This document shows, piece after piece, positions 8,743-15,769 of a DNA stretch of 36,045 bases. The stretch comes from CAYRFQ01 sp964423615. Lineage in GTDB: Bacteria; Planctomycetota; Planctomycetia; Gemmatales; Gemmataceae. Each line of letters opens with the position of its first letter. Position 1 is the stretch's first letter. The stretch covers positions 1-36,045 of the forward strand of contig CAYRFQ010000081.1 in NCBI GenBank assembly GCA_964423615.1, read 5' to 3'. The notes beneath the pieces are model-generated. The model was given only the letters and a program-made list of their open reading frames with translations. It was not told the DNA's origin and made no database searches. Position numbers and translations under genes: made by a program.

Positions 8743-9174
8743 ATGCAACCAGACGGAACTCCCAACCGATTGGATGGCCTCCCGGAAACAGAACAGATTC
8801 AGTCCCTCCTGGCCGGGATGGGGGGTCCCACTCCACCCCTTCAGACACCCATACGAGAGGAGCACCAACAAACATCGCGGGAAAACGGCATGATGGCAAA
8901 ACCGTTCGCCTTTGACTCGATCATGGAATTTTTCTCTCGGGTCAACTGGAAGAACTTGAAATCGGAGATCGATGCAACGGAGATCCAGATTTCACCGACA
9001 AAGTCCGCAATCTCGACCACAGCCCAGATATTTCAGATGGGACTGGGGGAGTTCTTAGGAAGTGTCAACTGGAAGAACACGACCGACACCACCACGGGCA
9101 ATGACAATGAGATCCTCGAAGACGCTAGTCGGTTTTCGATCGAATCCGTTCTGGGCGGAATTGCATGGGACTAA
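8743..9174 (+). CDS. Small protein with three aromatic short motifs
   Basis: A 143-residue protein of no family I recognise. It is largely polar and probably disordered, with three copies of a hydrophobic/aromatic motif: IMEFFSRVNWKN (about 60-71), LGEFLGSVNWKN (101-112) and IESVLGGIAWD at the very C-terminus (133-143). The spacers contain many Thr, Ser, Asp and Asn. This layout suggests a scaffold or adaptor with repeated docking peptides, and possible kinase substrates in the linkers. Related motifs end or interrupt the proteins at 12403 and 13723. The gene sits between the first V4R protein and the phycobiliprotein-like globin. Start ATG 8743, with GGAG 9 nt upstream. Confidence 0.8.
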   Translation: MQPDGTPNRLDGLPETEQIQSLLAGMGGPTPPLQTPIREEHQQTSRENGMMAKPFAFDSIMEFFSRVNWKNLKSEIDATEIQISPTKSAISTTAQIFQMGLGEFLGSVNWKNTTDTTTGNDNEILEDASRFSIESVLGGIAWD

Positions 9175-9221
9175 ACTTAACCAAATCACTCCTTAACCTA
9201 AATCACTCCTGGAGGGACCTC

Positions 9222-9719
9222 ATGGCTTCTACGTTTGAACGAATCATCAACAATATGGACGGACGATACCCAACCCCCGACGAAGAACAACGAATCGGCC
9301 AATTCGTCGAATCGCTTCCAAAACGTTTGGCGGCAGTCCGCGCTCTCGAGCAACACGAAGACGGGATTCTGGAGGCTTGTATTAAAGAACTCAAACAGAG
9401 ATATCCTCAACTCCACCAATCGTACCCCACGGCTTGGGAGAAAGCCTACCGGGACATGCAGATGGTCTTGAGGTACAACGCCCAGGGGTTGCTCGGAGAC
9501 GACGAAAACTTGGCTGCTGACAAACTTCTGTACTGGATGCGAACCATATTGACGTCCTCGGGAATGACAGGCGACTTCTTGGCTGACGTCTACGCCCACC
9601 TGCGGCAATCCGTGCAGAAACACCTCCCGGCAGAAGCCTTCGCGTTCCTCGAACCACACCTGAGCAAGACCGTCGAGGTCCTTCGTGGGTCTCCCGATCC
9701 TGCCTTGGCGATGGCCTAA
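9222..9719 (+). CDS. Phycobiliprotein-like globin (BBAG-type)
   Basis: A 165-residue all-helical protein that aligns by eye with allophycocyanin/phycocyanin subunits over nearly its whole length. Examples are GRYPTPDEEQRIGQFV (compare GRYLSPGELDRIKAFV) and KAYRDMQMVLRYNAQGLLGD (compare TCLRDLDYYLRLVTYGIVAGD). The bilin-attachment Cys (Cys84 region of phycobiliproteins) is Ala75 here, but the next Arg77-Asp78 pair, which contacts the pyrrole nitrogens in phycobiliproteins, is kept. The only Cys is Cys53. Any bilin would therefore be bound non-covalently or elsewhere. I assign it to the bilin biosynthesis-associated globins because of its neighbours (heme oxygenase, bilin reductase, two V4R, ferredoxin). 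The ATG at 9222 has GGAGGG at 9211-9216; the longer frame from 9165 overlaps the previous gene and is rejected. Confidence 0.82.
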   Translation: MASTFERIINNMDGRYPTPDEEQRIGQFVESLPKRLAAVRALEQHEDGILEACIKELKQRYPQLHQSYPTAWEKAYRDMQMVLRYNAQGLLGDDENLAADKLLYWMRTILTSSGMTGDFLADVYAHLRQSVQKHLPAEAFAFLEPHLSKTVEVLRGSPDPALAMA

Positions 9720-9772
9720 CGGCCGTGCCAACGAACTGAAAACAATATCAAGACTATGAAGGAAACTTGCTA

Positions 9773-10456
9773 ATGAACACGATGTCGAGTGCTACTGGAA
9801 ATGGGACGCTGACAGCTCCTGTCCGCGGAAATTACTTTGCCGAAACGACCTACGCGAAGACCAACGTTCGCCAGGGGGTCACCCGCACTCCCGGCGGAAC
9901 ACGGTTGGTGGCCTTGTCACCAGACTTCCTCCTCGGATTACGACGAGCCGTCCGAGACGAGTGTGGGCCCGCCGCAGACACGGTCTTCTACACCTGCGGA
10001 GTGCGGTGGGGAGAGCTGTTTGCGAAGCGGATGGAGGGGGAACTCAGTGACCACTACAAGCAGTCCTTGTCAACCTTTTCCGTAGCCATGTTCGAAGGGT
10101 GTCTGAGTGAACTGTTTTCCCACCACGGTTGGGGAAAACTGAAACTGGACTTGGGTCGCCACGGCGAAGGTCTCATTCAAGCCAAAGTCAAGCACTGCAT
10201 GATGGCGGAACTGGTTGGTGACAGTGACGTGCCCACGGATTCCCTCCTGGCTGGCATTCTGGCAGGATTCTTCCGGTATTTGACAGGTCAGGACTTGGGG
10301 TGCGTCCAGACGTCATGTGAAGCATGCGGGAGTGACGTCAGCTCCTTCATCCTTGGCCTTCAGTCTCGGCTGACTGGAGTTCCGTCCTGGGTCGAAAATG
10401 GCCGCTCGCACGACGAGATTGTCGATGCACTGGCTGACGTAAGGGCCAAGGATTGA
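9773..10456 (+). CDS. V4R-domain protein (second of two)
   Basis: A 227-residue paralogue of the V4R protein at 7914. The V4R core is visible from about residue 50 (LVALSPDFLLGLRRAV, AADTVFYTCGVRWGELF) to the C-terminal signature LLAGILAGFFRYLTGQDLGC followed by VQTSCEACGSDVSSFILG. The Cys pattern differs from that of its paralogue: the last Cys of the usual set is Ser, so metal or ligand binding may differ. It follows the globin gene by 53 nt. The ATG at 9773, with AAGGA at 9759-9763, is preferred to the TTG two codons earlier. Probable role: binding a tetrapyrrole or other small hydrophobic ligand as part of the same complex or pathway (inference from family and context). Confidence 0.85.
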   Translation: MNTMSSATGNGTLTAPVRGNYFAETTYAKTNVRQGVTRTPGGTRLVALSPDFLLGLRRAVRDECGPAADTVFYTCGVRWGELFAKRMEGELSDHYKQSLSTFSVAMFEGCLSELFSHHGWGKLKLDLGRHGEGLIQAKVKHCMMAELVGDSDVPTDSLLAGILAGFFRYLTGQDLGCVQTSCEACGSDVSSFILGLQSRLTGVPSWVENGRSHDEIVDALADVRAKD

Positions 10457-10501
10457 TCTTGCCCGCGTGTATATTCGACACACCGACCATGCGCCTTCAC
10501 C

Positions 10502-12406
10502 GTGACAACTGCGAGTAGGTTGATGACCACGATAAGTGATCCAAATTTGACGACTTCCTTTCCTGGCCTGGTAGTTGACCCAGAAGCCTTCGCTGCTGTG
10601 GGTCAACAAGTCGGAAGGGATCTTGGCGAAAGATACGAAGTCTTGGACTTCCTCGGTCACGGGGCCTACGCGACGGTGTGGAAGACTATCGACCGTGTGA
10701 CGGAAGAAATCGTTGCCGTCAAGCGATTCGAATTCGCCCACCAACAGACCCACGATTTTTACCGCGAACTTCGAGTCATGTTCCGGTTCGAACATCCTCG
10801 TATTGTCAAAATCGTGAACTTCTTGGAGGTCGCTACTGGAGGAAAATACCTCATCCTCGAATATTGTGGAGGGGGTAACCTACGCCACACATTGCACCGG
10901 ATGCACAAAGCCTCGCATAAGTGGACTCTTGAACAACTTACGACCCTGGCCAAACAAATATCGCAGGGATTGGCGGTGGCCCACCACGAGGGGCTAGTTC
11001 ATCGCGACCTTAAACCCGAAAATGTGTTATTTACGCAGGAGCTAGGGGAAGTCTCGGCTCCAAGGAACATCAAACTTGCCGATTTTGGGCTTACTCGAGT
11101 CCTCCGTTCCTTACAAGATGCCGATTTTGGAGGCAAGCTCCAAGGGCTCTCGGGTTCACCCGCGTACATGTCTCCTGAGCAATTCATGGGGAAGTACTCG
11201 GCAGGGAGCGACATGTATGCCCTTGGTGTCGTACTCTACGAAGCGTGGCACGGCCGGCCTCTCTTCACAGGAACTCCGGAGAAACTGGCCTACAAACACC
11301 TCCGAGAAATCCCCGAATTGGATCATTCCCTTCCGTCGTTTTGGAAGAACATTCTGTCCCTTTTGCTGAGCAAGGAACCGGAAAACCGACCATCGGCGAA
11401 CGAGCTGTTGGAGGAATTACGGCAGAAGGACAAACTGCGAACTGCGACTTCGGAACAACGAAAGAAGTATCCAAAGTGGTCCAATCTTCCGCGGTCAAGC
11501 TTCTCGTTGTTCGTTCAGAAGAAGCCAGGGCAACTCTATCCCATCTGGCAAGTTGTGTCGAGCCAAGGTCTGACCCCTCTGACCACTGCCCCAGAAATAT
11601 CGCCTGTGGACCTTCCATACGCTAAACAGGTTGTTCCAGGTCCAGCCGGCACCTTGTTGTTCGTGCAGAACAACCGAGTCTTGATGAAGTCTTTCGGAGA
11701 CCTTCGTGAACTCCTTGTAACTGAGAGTCCCATCGAAGCTGTCACCATCATCGGACATTCGGCTGAGTCTCCCAACCTGGTCATTGTGGCAGAAGAAGAA
11801 TTGGGGGTTTGGGAGTTGCCAAGCATCGAGGGCCCACAGCAACCTACACAAAACACCACTGAGGTACCAAGGAAACTATGGTCGGGTGTCGTCCGAAGTA
11901 GCGGACTGCAACCATTCGTCTGCACACTGCCGGACGGACGGATCGCGTGTACCGAAGGACCGATTAACCCTCGGGTCGTTGTGTGGGATTCTGATGGTAC
12001 GGTAGACGCCATCATCGAACTTCCCGGAGTTTGCTGGCAGATGGGTCACTGGCTCGAAGACACGTTGTACGTCAACTTGCTGTCCGGCAATCATTTTGAA
12101 GCATACTTGGTCATTATCGGGACGAAAGAAGTCGAGATTTTGCGCCAAGGACGCGACGTGATCTCCCTGACACGGAACGCGAGCGACACGGCACGCCTGT
12201 ATGGACTCCAACTCAACGGTGCGGTCCAAGAATGGAATGCGGAAGGAAATCATCGTAAAGTCGCATCGTTCCCGATCACAGGACTGAGATACCAATGTCT
12301 GGCGGCCGACGGAGAGCAAGTCGGTGCATTAGCACGGCAACGCGATACTTGCTGTGTCCTGTTCCGCGCCATTCGTCCCCCTCATTTGGGAGAACTTGAG
12401 ACATGA
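10502..12406 (+). CDS. Ser/Thr protein kinase with beta-rich C-terminal sensor-like domain
   Basis: A 634-residue cytoplasmic Hanks-type kinase. The kinase domain (about 43-310) has GHGAYATVW, the Lys in AVKRFEF, the catalytic loop HRDLKPEN (His167-Asp169), DFG in LADFGLTRV and SPE in YMSPEQFMGK. It is not closely similar to the other two kinases of the window. Residues about 325-634 are made of short beta-like strands with recurring blocks (for example GPAGTLLFVQNNRVLM, PNLVIVAEEELGVWELPS, DGRIACTEGPINPRVVVWDS), consistent with a beta-propeller of WD40-like type, though no clean WD repeats are seen. No transmembrane helix. Start is GTG 10502; ATG 10523 is an alternative 7 codons in. Its stop codon overlaps the next start (ATGA), so the genes are coupled. 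Confidence 0.88.
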   Translation: MTTASRLMTTISDPNLTTSFPGLVVDPEAFAAVGQQVGRDLGERYEVLDFLGHGAYATVWKTIDRVTEEIVAVKRFEFAHQQTHDFYRELRVMFRFEHPRIVKIVNFLEVATGGKYLILEYCGGGNLRHTLHRMHKASHKWTLEQLTTLAKQISQGLAVAHHEGLVHRDLKPENVLFTQELGEVSAPRNIKLADFGLTRVLRSLQDADFGGKLQGLSGSPAYMSPEQFMGKYSAGSDMYALGVVLYEAWHGRPLFTGTPEKLAYKHLREIPELDHSLPSFWKNILSLLLSKEPENRPSANELLEELRQKDKLRTATSEQRKKYPKWSNLPRSSFSLFVQKKPGQLYPIWQVVSSQGLTPLTTAPEISPVDLPYAKQVVPGPAGTLLFVQNNRVLMKSFGDLRELLVTESPIEAVTIIGHSAESPNLVIVAEEELGVWELPSIEGPQQPTQNTTEVPRKLWSGVVRSSGLQPFVCTLPDGRIACTEGPINPRVVVWDSDGTVDAIIELPGVCWQMGHWLEDTLYVNLLSGNHFEAYLVIIGTKEVEILRQGRDVISLTRNASDTARLYGLQLNGAVQEWNAEGNHRKVASFPITGLRYQCLAADGEQVGALARQRDTCCVLFRAIRPPHLGELET

Positions 12407-13056
12407 GAATCGGCTCGCTTGATCAACAACACTTGTCGAGGGAGACACAACTCCTCCAAGATTCACTCTCAGACCTTCGAACAGTCGCGTCACCAGAGCG
12501 AACTTCGAGGGCGGCATTGCCGCTAGGAGATGGGTCTGAAACGCAATGTGAAGTCGCCTCGGAACCCCAGCTTCGAACAGAACGCAAGGCCCTCGAGACG
12601 GCGTTGGCCGACCTAAGGGAACTCAAGGATTGCGGTCCGAATCCACCAGTGCCCCTTGACCCGGCTTCTTCTGGGTTTTTGCCGGTCGAATTCTTCGACG
12701 AAGAGGAAACAGGACCAAGAGTGGCACCAACGCTCTACACGGAATCAGGGAGTGTGGACAACTTGTTTGCTAGTGTCTTCCAGTTCGGACCAGCGGACAC
12801 ATCGGATTCGTCACAAACGACCAATTCCTCAGGTACTTCGGGTGGTCGACAATCGATAACCCCTCTCCGTGGAGAGCGGGAGGTGAAAGACCTTTCGGCC
12901 GATCCTTCTCTCGCGTTCGAAGAATCCGATGAGGATCTCGATCGATTGGTGGAAACAGATCTCCGGAGCCTGACTGTAGACAAACCAGATCGAGTCCAAC
13001 CGGATTCCGATCTACATAACGTGGATGATCTCTTTGGGTGGTATAAGTGGGAGTAA
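12403..13056 (+). CDS. Acidic, probably disordered protein with aromatic short motifs
   Basis: A 217-residue protein of unknown family, rich in Ser, Asp, Glu, Thr and Pro. An N-terminal part (about 1-75) looks helical (QLLQDSLSDLRTV, ERKALETALADLREL); the rest looks disordered and acidic. Two hydrophobic motifs stand out: SVDNLFASVFQFG near the middle and NVDDLFGWYKWE at the extreme C-terminus. Both resemble the repeats of the 143-residue protein at 8743, which also ends in Trp-acidic. The gene lies between a kinase, with which it shares an ATGA overlap, and two ParA-like ATPases. A linker, adaptor or ParA-stimulating partner, and a kinase substrate, are reasonable ideas, but no function is shown. 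Confidence 0.78.
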   Translation: MRIGSLDQQHLSRETQLLQDSLSDLRTVASPERTSRAALPLGDGSETQCEVASEPQLRTERKALETALADLRELKDCGPNPPVPLDPASSGFLPVEFFDEEETGPRVAPTLYTESGSVDNLFASVFQFGPADTSDSSQTTNSSGTSGGRQSITPLRGEREVKDLSADPSLAFEESDEDLDRLVETDLRSLTVDKPDRVQPDSDLHNVDDLFGWYKWE

Positions 13057-13066
13057 GAGAAACAAC

Positions 13067-13729
13067 ATGACGCCATTTAAAGTCGCTATCGCCAGCCACA
13101 AGGGAGGTACAGGGCGGACCACAACAGCCCTCGCACTTGTCTGGCATCTTGGCCAACAAGGACACCGAGTGATTCTCGTGGATACCGATCCCACACGAGC
13201 TGCCCTTCGCGTCGCCATGGTCCCGGAGGAGGGATGTCGGTGGGAAGGTGTCACCACGTTCGGTGGAATTCCCGATTGGGACGATCTCCAAGGAGACATC
13301 GTCATCGTGGATGGACCGAGGCTCCAGGAATCGACACGACACCGTATCTTGCCTCACGTCGATGCCGTCATATTGACGTCTCTGGCGGAGTCGCTCTCGC
13401 TCAGGACAATTCCAGCAGCGACCAAAGCCCTCCGCGAGGTCGATCAAACTAAACGACCCCAGTTTCTTGGAATTCTGTTAACGGGCGTGGATGAAAAGGA
13501 TCCTTTACAGCGTTGGCTCCTTCAGGAATTTCGACAATCACATTCAGACATCTTGCTCGAGCCACCTATCTCATACGAACAAGAAGTATCCGACTGGCCG
13601 CTAACTTCTGGAACTCCACTACCCCCCGGACGGGCTAGTGAGAGCTACGCGCGACTTGCCTCAATGTTGTCCCGGGTAAGTTCCGAAACCTCCACAAAAG
13701 CAGCGATAGGTGAAGAATTATCATGGTAA
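13067..13729 (+). CDS. ParA/MinD-family ATPase with Arg in place of the P-loop Lys
   Basis: A 220-residue ParA-like protein. The deviant Walker A region reads SHKGGTGRTTTALAL: the signature Lys12 is present but the P-loop Lys is Arg17. Walker A' is VDTDPTRAAL and Walker B is IVIVDGPR. Length is that of a minimal ParA/MinD. ParA proteins dimerise on ATP and position cargo on the nucleoid or membrane. The Lys-to-Arg change usually weakens nucleotide hydrolysis, so this copy may be a regulatory or constitutively bound partner of the canonical ParA that follows. The ATG at 13067 is chosen because it starts just before the first beta-strand and 10 nt after the previous stop; a frame from 13025 would overlap the previous gene. 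The 3' end overlaps the next gene by 7 nt. Confidence 0.85.
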   Translation: MTPFKVAIASHKGGTGRTTTALALVWHLGQQGHRVILVDTDPTRAALRVAMVPEEGCRWEGVTTFGGIPDWDDLQGDIVIVDGPRLQESTRHRILPHVDAVILTSLAESLSLRTIPAATKALREVDQTKRPQFLGILLTGVDEKDPLQRWLLQEFRQSHSDILLEPPISYEQEVSDWPLTSGTPLPPGRASESYARLASMLSRVSSETSTKAAIGEELSW

Positions 13730-14946
13730 CAAAGCTATTGGTAGCAAGTCAGAAGGGTGGGGTTGGAAAGACGACAACCGTCGTACATCTTGCAGCAGTC
13801 GCGAGTGAGCAAGGCCATCGCGTGTTGGTCATCGATGCAGACCCAATCCAGAGTGTCGTGGCCTACTTCCGGTTGGACCAGAAAGAAAACACCTCGGGCG
13901 GCGGGACACGGACGAAGTGGAACCAATGGAAGGATGTTCTCCCTGGAGTCGACGTCCTCGTTCCAATCCCACCCGAGGCAGACAAACCAACCGACCCACA
14001 TCTTGCCAAGTCACTCCTGCCAGATCCTGAGGACTTGGAGGGGTATGACCTGGTGTTAGTAGATTCCCCACCCTCTTTGGAAGAACGCACGCAAGCCTTG
14101 ATGGGCTTTTGCACCGAATGGATATTGGTTCTGCGTGGAGAAGCGATGTCGTACCGGACCGTCCCGGACTTCCTGGAACGCATTCGAACGCACCAACAAA
14201 CCTACCCCGATTTGATGTTCCGCGGGATCTTGTTAACGTCCTCCCGGAATGTGAACGCAGCAGCTCGCTGGGATAGGATGATTCGGGAAGCACTTCCCGA
14301 CCACATCCTCCCAATGACAATCTCCTACGATCAACAAGTGCACGAGGCGACTTTTGCTGCCAAGCCAGTGACACTGACCGCACCAAGCTCCCCCGTGGCA
14401 TCGCAATACAGGCAGCTCTATCAAGACCTCCAACCACTCGTGCGGAACCTCCAAAATTTCAGCTCCGCCTCCCGTCTCGAAACCAACCCCGTTCGAAGTC
14501 AGGGACCGTCTTCGGACGTGCCAAACGACAACTCAGATTTCTTTGGTGGTGTGTTTACGCCACCCGAGGAGATACACAAGTACGACGAGAACGGAACAGT
14601 GTGGCGTCGACTCCAAAAGCTCCCGCAAGCCTTGGTCTCTCGATTGTGTTCTTTTCCCGTTTTCCAGCCTCGAAGTGAAACAGACGAGACCACCAGTCGC
14701 CTCAGTAATGCCCCGCTTGCTTCCTTCGACCCGGAACCGGAATTTTCGTTCGAGGGGGCTTTCACCCCACCTCGCGAAGTACGTGCCCCGCAGAAGTCTC
14801 CACTCCTTTCCTACTTGAACCAAAGATTAAAGACGCTGTGGAAAACATTGAGAAAAGTGAAACCTCCAAAGAGCGAGCAAACTCTAGTCGTGCTTGTCGG
14901 CCTCACCGTTGGTTTGTTACTTTGGTTCCTGCTGAAACAGGGATGA
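13723..14946 (+). CDS. ParA/MinD-family ATPase with motif-bearing tail and C-terminal membrane anchor
   Basis: A 407-residue protein. Residues 1-245 are a ParA/MinD ATPase with canonical deviant Walker A SQKGGVGKTTTV (Lys11 and Lys16), Walker A' IDADP and Walker B LVLVDSPPS. Residues 245-380 are a probably disordered tail with two related motifs, DFFGGVFTPPEEI (about 271-285) and FSFEGAFTPPREV (about 340-353). Residues about 385-403 form a single hydrophobic helix (LVVLVGLTVGLLLWFLL) ending in KQG, a tail anchor with the ATPase on the cytoplasmic side. A tail-anchored ParA is unusual, since MinD uses only an amphipathic helix. It overlaps the upstream ParA gene by 7 nt, so the two proteins likely act together, perhaps in placing the bilin-protein assembly at a membrane (inference). 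Confidence 0.88.
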   Translation: MVTKLLVASQKGGVGKTTTVVHLAAVASEQGHRVLVIDADPIQSVVAYFRLDQKENTSGGGTRTKWNQWKDVLPGVDVLVPIPPEADKPTDPHLAKSLLPDPEDLEGYDLVLVDSPPSLEERTQALMGFCTEWILVLRGEAMSYRTVPDFLERIRTHQQTYPDLMFRGILLTSSRNVNAAARWDRMIREALPDHILPMTISYDQQVHEATFAAKPVTLTAPSSPVASQYRQLYQDLQPLVRNLQNFSSASRLETNPVRSQGPSSDVPNDNSDFFGGVFTPPEEIHKYDENGTVWRRLQKLPQALVSRLCSFPVFQPRSETDETTSRLSNAPLASFDPEPEFSFEGAFTPPREVRAPQKSPLLSYLNQRLKTLWKTLRKVKPPKSEQTLVVLVGLTVGLLLWFLLKQG

Positions 14947-14968
14947 CTTTGGTTCTTGGAGAATCAGC

Positions 14969-15742
14969 ATGCTTGACAGGGTTGGTTGGACTCTGACGGA
15001 CGTTTTGGATCTCTGTCAGGGCCTCGAGTTGAAGCAGGAACAACGTCCTCCCGAATTCCGGCAACGCGTTGTGGGGGAAGGAGAACAGACGGTCCGACTT
15101 TCGGGAGACGGATGGTTGGCCACGAACGACATCTTGAACATCAAGTACGCTCGAATTCAGGGCGTCCAGATGGACATCGCGACTGTCATGATCTACCCCA
15201 CAGGGAGCCCCGACTTGCTTCCCGTCTTCGCAGCGGAGTGGGTGCTGTTCCGTGACCGCATTCACGCAGCAATTCTCGACGTGGAAATCGCGGGAAGATG
15301 GGAAGGCCTCCGAGATGACATGAGGTCCGTCTTGGGATCCGTCGGGAGCCATTGGCAAGAGAAGTTTCCTCCCAATCTCGAGCGTCCACTTTGGTTCCAA
15401 GAGATTGCCGAGGATTGGGCTATCTTCTCTTCATGCTCGGCAGACAAAGTCCCAACTGTTCGTGAGATGTTTTGTAACTACCTCCAAATCGCTTTGGACG
15501 CCTTCTATTTCCCGAGGATGAAAGATGCCCGTGGGGGAGAGGATCATCCCGATGTTCGCCGTTATAAGGAGCATCACTGCGAACATTCTCCAGGGCGCAA
15601 AGTAATGTCGGGCAAAATGGGAACAGAATTCACCGAATCGTTCCTCGGAGAGTGGCACTTTGGGCCTCCCGCTCTCTCGTCTGCGAGACCGTATGTTCCG
15701 CAGGTCTCGTACTCTTCAACAGTCGTGAGACCCGCTCGTTAG
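14969..15742 (+). CDS. Ferredoxin-dependent bilin reductase-like protein (pre-PcyA/HY2 family)
   Basis: A 257-residue protein that I align by eye with PcyA. The segment IATVMIYPTGSPDLLPVFAA (about 70-89) matches PcyA LHCVMFPEPLYGLPLFGC; IHAAILDVEI matches VSAAIADLSP; ERPLWFQEIAEDWAIF matches ELPPWGEIFSEYCLF; and RRYKEHHCEHSPGRKV with TESFLGEWHF matches the C-terminal HYCQQQQKNDKTRRV and AERYMSQVLF. Length fits the family, which reduces biliverdin using ferredoxin electrons. The two main PcyA catalytic residues look different: His88 aligns with Ala71 and Asp105 with Glu90. Product type therefore cannot be assigned; reported pre-PcyA enzymes are active but do not make phycocyanobilin. Context (heme oxygenase, ferredoxin, phycobiliprotein-like globin) strongly supports the call. 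Start ATG 14969, with GGAG about 8 nt upstream. Confidence 0.8.
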   Translation: MLDRVGWTLTDVLDLCQGLELKQEQRPPEFRQRVVGEGEQTVRLSGDGWLATNDILNIKYARIQGVQMDIATVMIYPTGSPDLLPVFAAEWVLFRDRIHAAILDVEIAGRWEGLRDDMRSVLGSVGSHWQEKFPPNLERPLWFQEIAEDWAIFSSCSADKVPTVREMFCNYLQIALDAFYFPRMKDARGGEDHPDVRRYKEHHCEHSPGRKVMSGKMGTEFTESFLGEWHFGPPALSSARPYVPQVSYSSTVVRPAR

Positions 15743-15769
15743 CTCGTTTGTAGGTTATTGGAGAACTTA

